This document shows positions 58,601-64,000 of a stretch of 64,000 bases of DNA, one piece after another. The translations under genes and the position numbers were made by a program. The stretch is taken from assembly GCA_037903475.1 (NCBI GenBank), contig JBAJFG010000126.1, positions 620,001-684,000 on the forward strand, read 5' to 3'. Below the pieces are notes generated by a model. The model was not told the DNA's origin and did no database searches. It saw nothing but the letters and a program-made list of their open reading frames with translations. The DNA is from Ancylostoma caninum (taxonomy: Eukaryota > Nematoda > Chromadorea > Rhabditida > Ancylostomatidae). Every line of letters starts with the position of its first letter. The first letter of the stretch is position 1.

Positions 58601-60147
58601 CCTTAATTTCGTTGGTTAAACTATCAGGAAAGGCGAAAAGCTCGCAGAGGAATTTTCAATTACGCATTATGTAGCACAAATCTGGCCCTAACTGAGCGCA
58701 TGTTATCAGATTGCATGAATTTCTAATTTGCGAGAACCGAATTGCCAAAGTTAGTGACGACCAGCACTACCCGACCCGGTTCTTTGCCTCGTAGTCCATG
58801 GATTTGTAGAGCGGCGGAGTCGCACCTTTGCTGTAAGAACGACGAAACACCGGCGACTGTTTTGTACATACTTCGTTGATATCTGATATTATCTGATTTT
58901 TTTAAAACTTTTTTTTTTCAAAAATTCCAAAACAGCGGAAATTCATGTTACATCTTAATAGGAACCTTCGAAGGCTCGTAGGATTGTGGAAGAAGAACAT
59001 ACAAGATGTTAAACAATGCCATTCTAAATTTGTGCCATCTGATGATATTCACATAACAATATACCCACACTGTGAACGCTGTGCAACAAGTACTTTGTAT
59101 CAGGTGCTAACATAAATGCTTACGCTTTCTTTTGAATGCACTTTTCTCCACATTTTTGTTATTCTTCAGGCGAATTTGCGTATGTTTTGAAAGCGCTGTT
59201 CTTCCTCTACAAGAGCATTGTAAACAATGTTTTATAAGCTTGAGTTCTAAGTCTACGAAGTGGTGCAATGAGTCGATGGAAAACAGCGGAACCGACACCT
59301 GCTTTTCCTGGCATTCAGTTGAGCCTAGTAAGACCATCAAAACTGCACAGGCGACTTTTGCTAGATATGAAAGATACGTTTTGCTTGAAATGACCCATCG
59401 TCCGCGATTTTCGATGCTCATAGAACGCATATTTGGTCTCACTAACACCACTACTTTGGCCGAAATGATTTCTCTCAAGAGGACCAGGGATTGCTCCAGA
59501 GGAATCGTAAGGTTTAAGTAGACGTCGTAAATACTTCTCAAACCTACCAAATAAATTAGATAATTCCTCTAAAAGAATCCAACGCAAGGGTCTAGTCATC
59601 TTACCCCGTGATAACGTCGGACCTCACTCTTGCCACCAACGCCAAATTGGCTTTCAACAGCTTCATTGATTATGTTGTTCTGCATGCATAGTCTATGGAG
59701 CTTATACGCTCGAATAGTATGGGATGCTTCCCGGTCCATATTCTATACGAGGAGGAAATGGTGTTTTTTTTTCGGATTCGGGTTTTTCTTCCTGAGCCCA
59801 AAGATTTACTAATTCAATAGTTCTGTGAAAATACATGATGATAGGATTGTAGCGGAAGAAAAACCCTTTCAGACGATATAGAGCACATTACGGAGAAACG
59901 GCAATGTGCGGAAAAATCGCAACTGAAAAAAGCGCAAGGACTTACGTATTCTAACACCTTAAACAACAACAATGTCAACAATTTCTCAAAACATGTGAAG
60001 TACATAACTAACTCTGATAGAGCTTCAACAAAAATTCCTTATGGTGAAAGCTCTATTAGAGTCAGTCACTGTCAGTGCAGCACTGTATTATTATTCACAT
60101 GCTTGCAGGAGTCACCCTACATCCGGACACTCGGTAACAGCTTTTGA
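46564..60147 (+). CDS. Phospholipase B-like protein 2 (GDSL/SGNH), secreted, degenerate active site
   Basis: Ten exons join to 1107 nt (368 residues): 46564-46639, 47818-47948, 48014-48122, 48185-48336, 51064-51153, 51305-51447, 52361-52451, 54160-54258, 55257-55433, 60109-60147. Residues 1-25 form a signal peptide with a clear hydrophobic core. Then come block I DVNHVRLADIK..MGDSY (Ser67), PGNSFVTGAD, FNPSLVGASYG, block III WKLIFMFVGTYD (Tyr173 where the family has Asn), a single-Cys segment in exon 7, FAVAVQGF, NHLHLSKYGN (Asn310 in place of Asp, His313 kept), LLWNSLLEPVGQ, LKCPTK and PYIRTLGNSF. The length suits a single-domain PLB. The family cleaves phospholipid acyl esters outside the cell, but two catalytic positions are changed, so activity is doubtful. 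The frame is intact, so a protein is probably made. Tandem paralogue of the gene at 24.4-40.3 kb. Confidence 0.9.
46996..47379 (-). CDS. Candidate small secreted protein inside gene 2 intron 1 (weak)
   Basis: A single open frame of 127 codons on the opposite strand opens with ATG and a signal-peptide-like MLLSVIVALASQLRSA. It contains Cys-rich short motifs (KGCGITVIGNS, SCCSF). No homology recognised, no splice sites or poly(A) signal established. It may be chance; listed because both length and leader are unusual for an intron here. Confidence 0.2.
   Translation of the reverse strand: MLLSVIVALASQLRSADTSLNFFCDIFLVLPALEPLVLLQPFLVNKISPEQSSLHRNNICSGNEVGKGKIQEEGESSAAYDVFFNFLNHHGSPQTKGCGITVIGNSQTSSCCSFSTMPTDMSLTAPW
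47818..47948 (+). CDS. Gene 2 exon 2 (block I)
   Basis: 131 nt, acceptor TTCTGCAG, donor GTG|GTAAAT. Encodes DCQWEVMQPSRITPADVNHV and ADIKMIAAMGDSYV with the nucleophile Ser. Confidence 0.9.
48014..48122 (+). CDS. Gene 2 exon 3
   Basis: 109 nt, acceptor TTTTTTCAG, donor A|GTAACC. Encodes EIVNVFPGNSFVTGADEPLR and ITLA. Confidence 0.88.
48185..48336 (+). CDS. Gene 2 exon 4
   Basis: 152 nt; the acceptor (TCATTAAG) is weak but the phase and length equal gene 1 exon 4. Encodes KQFNPSLVGASYGSGYHNTN and WQAEELIHRIKSRE. Confidence 0.88.
48784..50261 (+). mobile_element. Helitron-like element with minisatellite (family 2, copy 2)
   Basis: Begins A|TCGCCGTAAGG and ends with GCGTCCCGAAGGGGCGC hairpin plus terminal CTAG, followed by host T (50262). 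No target duplication. 1478 bp, inverted copy of 36538-37800, here in gene 2 intron 4. The body is a 430-bp unique region followed by a 59-60-bp minisatellite and a short tail. No Rep/helicase coding sequence, so mobilised only in trans. Confidence 0.62.
49215..49990 (-). repeat. Minisatellite, 59-60-bp units
   Basis: About thirteen units with GATGGAGAAAGGGCCCGCCG, TGGCCCAGTG and ACGGGTCCACC, regular to 49610 and diverged after. Same unit as 36690-37290. Confidence 0.88.
50262..51063. other. Gene 2 intron 4, right part
   Basis: No exon recognised; frames at 50271-50643 overlap on both strands without motif. Confidence 0.4.
51064..51153 (+). CDS. Gene 2 exon 5 (block III, GTYD)
   Basis: 90 nt, acceptor ATTTCAG, donor AAG|GTACGC chosen over the internal GTAAGT because it gives the 30 codons found in gene 1. 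Encodes GKWKLIFMFVGTYDLGRLNC; Tyr replaces the Asn of GxND. Confidence 0.87.
51305..51447 (+). CDS. Gene 2 exon 6
   Basis: 143 nt, acceptor TTTCTAG, donor AA|GTAGTT (phase 2). Encodes NLIEAILILHRNLPRTILSI and VFIGAQYQLK, aligned throughout with gene 1 exon 6. Confidence 0.88.
51983..52107. mobile_element. MITE with TTA target duplication in gene 2 intron 6
   Basis: Ends AGCCACATTTACAGTA and TACTATAAATGTAGCT are inverted repeats, with CGGAGTCCGAT / ATCGGACTCCG further in. TTA flanks both ends (51980-51982, 52108-52110). 125 bp, PIF/Harbinger-like by its target site. Confidence 0.7.
52361..52451 (+). CDS. Gene 2 exon 7
   Basis: 91 nt, acceptor AATTTTCAG, donor AAG|GTTTGC. Bridges the phase-2 end of exon 6 to phase 0. 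Encodes GYKFTAEEKSCWSRERW and RDFLTSEYKK. One Cys remains where PLB proteins usually have Cys-x-Cys. Confidence 0.8.
52452..54159. other. Gene 2 intron 7
   Basis: Two adjacent minus-strand frames (53296-53514 and 53524-53760) look mildly coding-like but match nothing known to me. No transposon recognised. Confidence 0.35.
54160..54258 (+). CDS. Gene 2 exon 8
   Basis: 99 nt, acceptor GTTCCAG, donor ACG|GTTCGC. Encodes YEIQNDRIFESYDFAVAVQG and FMDKVADVFRT. Confidence 0.87.
54259..55256. other. Gene 2 intron 8
   Basis: A plus-strand frame at 54647-55099 (150 codons) has no recognisable motif and no splice context; nothing else seen. Confidence 0.4.
55257..55433 (+). CDS. Gene 2 exon 9 (block V, Asp replaced)
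   Basis: 177 nt, acceptor GGTTCAG, donor AAG|GTAATC. Encodes ASNHLHLSKYGNAMLAKLLW, LLEPVGQK and RLKCPTK. The His is kept; the preceding Asp of the Asp-x-x-His pair is Asn. Confidence 0.9.
55712..56601 (+). mobile_element. mariner remnant 3 in gene 2 intron 9
   Basis: Inverted ends GGGTGGTCAGAAAGTCTTGA and its complement at 56582-56601, TA at both flanks (55710-55711, 56602-56603). Plus-strand transposase fragments in shifting frames: ITEDESCVLYDSNIHLAMW (first Asp region), then GWDTLPRLPYSSD and TSDCHLFHPLEAFLDKK (third Asp region). The DNARPH block is decayed. 890 bp, internally deleted, inactive. A different subfamily from the elements at 22.5 and 42.3 kb, judging by its ends. Confidence 0.88.
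56604..58324. other. Gene 2 intron 9, middle
   Basis: No exon or repeat recognised. Confidence 0.4.
58325..58870 (-). mobile_element. CR1-type LINE 3' fragment
   Basis: Minus strand: decayed C-terminal reverse-transcriptase tail (CELFAFPDSLTNEIKASSTV, then HQFKNMVDKFL) and a 3' end GTGTAAATAAATACTAAATA, a typical CR1 tail of short repeats. 5' truncated. A different family from the LINE at 29.8-33.9 kb. Confidence 0.55.
58871..60108. other. Gene 2 intron 9, right part
   Basis: Long frames overlap on both strands at 59107-59599 without a recognisable motif. Confidence 0.4.
60109..60147 (+). CDS. Gene 2 exon 10 (terminal)
   Basis: Thirteen codons after CTTGCAG: ESPYIRTLGNSF and TGA, the PLB-family C-terminus. 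Confidence 0.88.
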   Translation, partial: ESPYIRTLGNSF

Positions 60148-60273
60148 CAGCCAATGGAATTTTCTGTTCTGGTGAAAAAAACAAAATACCTAATTTTCTA
60201 TGAAGAAAATTGTACCGATGGGTATATTTTATGTTGCGACTTGATAAATTATTTCTCTATTTATTCGTGCATC

Positions 60274-60279
60274 AATAAA
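60274..60279 (+). promoter_or_regulatory. Candidate poly(A) signal, gene 2
   Basis: AATAAA 127 bp after the stop codon of gene 2. Confidence 0.45.
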
Positions 60280-61925
60280 GTGTGGCAACACAATAAGCAC
60301 CATGAAAGGCCACAGTTCAGCAAATACTAAAGAAATATGACCAATATAAATAAATTACAAATTTACAAATTGCCCATCGAAAATGTGTAATTTTACTGTC
60401 TAAATAATCGAATGAGAACGAGTCTTATATGTGAATGTCTGCAAGGAATTCACAAGATAATTGAGGTGTAAGGTTCAGTGAACTCCACCGTGAAACCGTA
60501 TTTTCCGGCGAAAAATAAAATAGAGTAGAATATCACTGGTACACTCTTGTGTTCCATAGGAACTCGGGTATTTTCAAAAAAAAAAAACATCAAACTATGC
60601 AATATTCGTTCGGCTTTCCCAGCTTCACTCAAATTTTTTTCAGATGATATTCTCCCATCTTCTGGTAGCATCCCTTTATCTTTCTGTAGATTATTAGAGG
60701 ATATCCCTGAGTTTTGAGGAGTCGGTGGGTATCTGGTGCTACAGTGATGTGCTCGAGTTGATAGTGACATTCAATACATTATATCAATCTTTATCTTAAA
60801 GCATTGTGAAACAAGCATAGCAGACTAAATTGAGCTTCTCTGTAGACGAAAATCATTGAGGATCAAGAATCTGACACGATTCTCACTGGTTAAAAAAATG
60901 GACGAGATTTAGAAAAATCGAGATCATATAAACATATGAGGAATTTTTCACTGAACGAAAAATTCGAATAGGATGGAGCTGAAAACTAACGAAACCCATA
61001 GGGATCAGTCACGTATAGTATAGGTCAGCCCGCAAATCACAGTACGTTGTTCCCGCACTGAGCAGTTGTCCATGGCTTGAACAGATAAATCCCCGGAGAA
61101 ATCGTGAACACAAACATCATGAACACAAACATTAACCGTACACGTATTAAAGCTGTTCCACCCGTTCTCTGCTATCATCTGAACCTGCGCTTACACATTC
61201 GTCCCGATGCTCCTCGGCTTCCGTCGCCAGCGGAGCGTATTCTTTGTTTCTAAAAAAGGAAGTCTTAGTGGTGGAGCTTCCCAAACTATTTCAGTTCTCA
61301 TTCACTGGGACCCATGTCCGCACTCACCTTACTTTACTGCTGTTTTTCCTCTGCAAAGCGAGTTGAGTAAAGTTAAGATTGGTTTGAGTGGTTGTTGCCT
61401 GCTTGTTGATGCATAACCTGAAAGCGGTGATATATGAGCAGTCCAGGTATCCTGGGAAGGGGATGAGTCAATCCAGAAGATATTTCTTTCCACTTTTTAA
61501 TTGATGGTTGCCACTATTCGGCTACTTCTGCGCAAAAAATCTCAGAAGAAAAATTGTCCAAGCTCAGAGGGAAGGTGTTATTTTGTTCATTTGAATAATT
61601 ATTGGCCTATTTATGTGTTTGATCATATATATTCATTTGCTTGAGCGTTTTTTTGTGTTCTCTCAATATTCGCTGAGCTGATGGTGGAAATGAGAGTCAT
61701 TTTAAGTCGTTACAGTTTGCATGGTTGCAATAAGCGCATAGTAAATATGTACAATAGGACTGCAGAAAAGGGCTTGGGTGGGTTATCGCTGACCATAGGT
61801 AACACCACTCCTATACCGTTACGACAGTACTGTAGTGATACGGTAAGATTGAGTTGCGCCAATACAACATTCTTGTGTGCTTCATAAAGCAGTTTCTAAC
61901 GAATCTGTTAACCCACTTCACTCAG
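60280..61925. other. Intergenic between gene 2 and the GPCR
   Basis: Nothing recognised. Confidence 0.4.
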
Positions 61926-61929
61926 AAAA

Positions 61930-62190
61930 AAGGTCGGAAGGACCGCAGCAGAAAGAGATCACGCTCATGTGGTTAAGAAACGAGAGACGCAGAGATAAAA
62001 ATCTTTGGAAGGACCGCAGCAGAATGTTTTCAGCTATTCGGAAGGACCGCTGCAGCTATTCGGAAAGACCGCATAAGCTATTCGATAGGACCGTAGCAGC
62101 TGTCCGGAAGGAGCTATTCGGAAGAAATGCAGCAGGAAACCGGAAGGGTGCAGGTCACCTGTCGGTTCTTCCGGTTTTCTGCTGCTGTCC
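61930..62190. repeat. Tandem ~22-28-bp repeat, GGAAGGACCGCAGCAG
   Basis: At least seven imperfect units (GGACCGC(A/T)GCAG, then CTATTCGGAA) from 61935 to 62145, followed by an inverted unit at 62165-62196 (CTTCCGG...CTGCTGCTGTCCTTCC) that could fold back on the array. The 133-codon frame across it is a by-product. Confidence 0.7.
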
Positions 62191-62199
62191 TTCCGAAAA

Positions 62200-63327
62200 A
62201 TTGTCTGAGCAAGGTGGGGGGACAGCACCACCCCCCACCCTCTGCGTTCACTACTGCAGAATTTCCATGAAAAATTGAAAGTAGATGTCAATCCTCACAA
62301 AAGATGGTGATAGGGTGTGATACCATGTTTACCCTAGCCTATCGTACGTAATACCACAAAACGAGATCACCAGCATGTGGAATCCTTCAGAAGAACCTTG
62401 GACGAAATTTTTGCTCTGAGATTTTTATGGCAAAACTAGACGAATAGTGCAGAATAGTTTCCCAACACTACACTGGCACAGTTTCACGAGTATTTTTTTA
62501 ACTTACGAAGGGACCGTGGCATGCCATCGAGTGGACTGGGTCATAAGCAACATTGGGTCGATGTGGTCTTTCGTGCCGAAATAATTTGAATCATGCGTGT
62601 TTCGAGACTGATTATAACCTCGTTCTCCAAATCTGCTACTAATTCGGCGATAAAGAGTTTTTCCTCTGCAATGACAAATACTACTTTTATGCTATGAACT
62701 CTACTTTGATTTGTACCAATTCAAAAAATTCTTCCAAAATGGTATCGCCAGATTCCTTTCGAAGTAAAGTGCTATGCATGTAGGTGTTCTATCTCAAAAT
62801 AAATTCGCATATTTGTACCATTTTGGAGCGGATCTTATATCTAAGGAATTCATTGGGTTATCATTTCCCAATAGAGAGCTTTCCTGAATATCAGTTGGAA
62901 ATATAGTGATGGTTTCATTGCAGAACTGAATATTTTACACCAAAACAGACTTCCATGAAAACAGGGCCAACATTTACCGGAAAGGGCGTAATTGGACGCT
63001 GAGAAAGGAACGAAAAGGGGAACATTGAAGGGGGATTCGATGGAAATTTTCTAATGACCTTTATTTCAAACGAAAGAGAAGGGGTTATGGTTTTTCTTGA
63101 CATATATTCGATAAAAGAGGCGCAAATGAGCTAAGAATCTCAAAATGTTTGCAGGTTGTTGAAGTATCTCTGATTAAGCATCTCCTGACATTTCTTTTCA
63201 CCTTGTCAAAAGTCTTTGCCCATCACTCAGTTTCGCAAAAAATAGTCTATCATATCAGAAGGAATCTTTTGATTCAATACTTTAAGCGAAGATCCTTACA
63301 TGACTTCGGAGACTAAGATTTCGGACT
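62200..63327. other. Intergenic / 3' flank of the GPCR
   Basis: No gene recognised. Complement of AATAAA at 63060-63065 could be the GPCR poly(A) signal. Confidence 0.4.
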
Positions 63328-63929
63328 TTACACAGTTTTCGGGATTTTGACACGCATTTTCTCCGCCAGACGAGGATTTCTAGCTGTCACTTTAACAAAT
63401 GGAAGAAAAAACTCACGAGTGCGCTGCTGCAGGAAGAACGACCATCCAGAAAGTTTGCCGGTAGCGAGACGACATAACACAGTAAAGAACGAAATTAACA
63501 GATGAGTTCAGAAGTGAGAGAAGATCCAAAATGTCGCCCAAGTGAAAGTAGAGATATCTGGAATTCGAGATAAACATCTACATATTCATACACATTCATC
63601 ACACACACACAAAAGGAACAATCATGGCTTCCGCAGTTCTTTTTTGAAATGTTAGGTTTTGGAAGCAAAATTCTTGTGCAACTCAATATTAATAGCACAG
63701 TAAGAAGGATCATGACCCTATCCACATTCAGAAGCTGATGAGAAATGAAATATGATCGCCTGCTGATGAAAAAAAAAGAAAAAAAATTCGCAAAAATACT
63801 CACTTGTGAACATCAGCAGTATAAATGGCACATAAGATTGAGATGACTCCTTGAGGCAATTCTGTTACCAGAAAAACAGCAAGAATCACTACCAGCATCG
63901 CTGTCGTTCTGTCTGATTTGTGGAATTTC
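63328..63929 (-). CDS. Peptide G-protein-coupled receptor (DMSR-type), 3' part, runs off window
   Basis: Minus-strand exons 63804-63929, 63417-63557 and probably 63328-63379. The first encodes SDRTTAMLVVILAVFLVTEL then PQGVIS: the start of TM6 with the TELPQG signature of nematode FMRFamide/myosuppressin-like receptors. The second encodes YLYFHLGDILDLLSLLNSS, VNFVLYCVMSSRYRQTF: TM7 with an NFVLYC in place of NPxxY, then the start of the C-tail. Membrane protein coupling peptide binding to G proteins. TM1-5 lie beyond 64000. The junction between the first two exons splits a Lys codon exactly. The end is uncertain: either TGA at 63413-63415 or splicing at GTGAGT into a 17-codon last exon over a very short 37-bp intron. 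Confidence 0.85.
63417..63557 (-). CDS. GPCR exon with TM7
   Basis: Acceptor ATTCCAG and a strong GTGAGT donor, 141 nt. Contains GDILDLLSLLNSSVNFVLYC and SSRYRQTFW. Confidence 0.88.
63804..63929 (-). CDS. GPCR exon with TM6
   Basis: 126 nt; acceptor TTTTCAAG, donor AA|GTGAGT (phase 2). Contains RTTAMLVVILAVFLVTELPQ. Confidence 0.85.
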
Positions 63930-64000
63930 CTTGAAAATATGAAAAATTGCCTTTAGCTCTCCATAAGCTACATTGCAAATCACAATTTACTTCTTTGTAT

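Noticed and set aside
59107..59599. Frames of 147, 129 and 94 codons on both strands
   Set aside because: Mutually overlapping, no motif, no splice context; located in intron 9 of gene 2.

Overview
The window is eukaryotic, intron-rich and packed with repeats. Its identifiable genes point to a nematode, most likely a clade V (strongylid-type) worm. Two tandem single-domain phospholipase B-like (GDSL/SGNH) genes and the last exons of a DMSR-type peptide GPCR are nematode-style genes, and their short exons end at GT/AG junctions of nematode type. The species assignment is inference. There are no rRNA, tRNA, CRISPR or bacterial operon features.

Layout. 1-11 kb is repeat territory: a TTA-flanked MITE, a foldback repeat, and a cluster of elements with Helitron-like ends (hairpin plus terminal CTGG, inserted between A and T) whose bodies are GC-rich minisatellites of 50-60 bp units. 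11-22 kb has no gene I can name; it holds dispersed palindromic repeats and two diverged copies of an unrecognised minus-strand coding-like segment (13.4 and 20.5 kb). 22.5-23.75 kb is a dead mariner.

24.4-40.3 kb is phospholipase B-like gene 1 (plus strand, exons 2-10; first exon not found). Its introns hold a CR1-type LINE (29.8-33.9 kb), a foldback MITE and a Helitron-like element. 40.3-46.5 kb is intergenic, with a Tc1-type MITE, a second mariner remnant, a hairpin repeat, a 110-bp repeat cluster and a (TA)n tract. 46.56-60.15 kb is phospholipase B-like gene 2 (plus strand, ten exons, 368 residues, signal peptide), whose introns hold an oppositely oriented copy of the same Helitron-like element, a MITE, a third mariner remnant and a CR1 fragment. 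63.3-64 kb is the 3' part of the GPCR gene on the minus strand, convergent with gene 2 and running off the window.

The paralogues share exon lengths and phases exon by exon, so they arose by gene duplication; nearly all their extra length is transposons. Both have Tyr where SGNH enzymes carry the oxyanion-hole Asn, gene 2 also has Asn at the catalytic Asp position, and gene 1 appears frameshifted in exon 7. This suggests secreted non-enzymatic or decaying family members rather than ordinary phospholipases.
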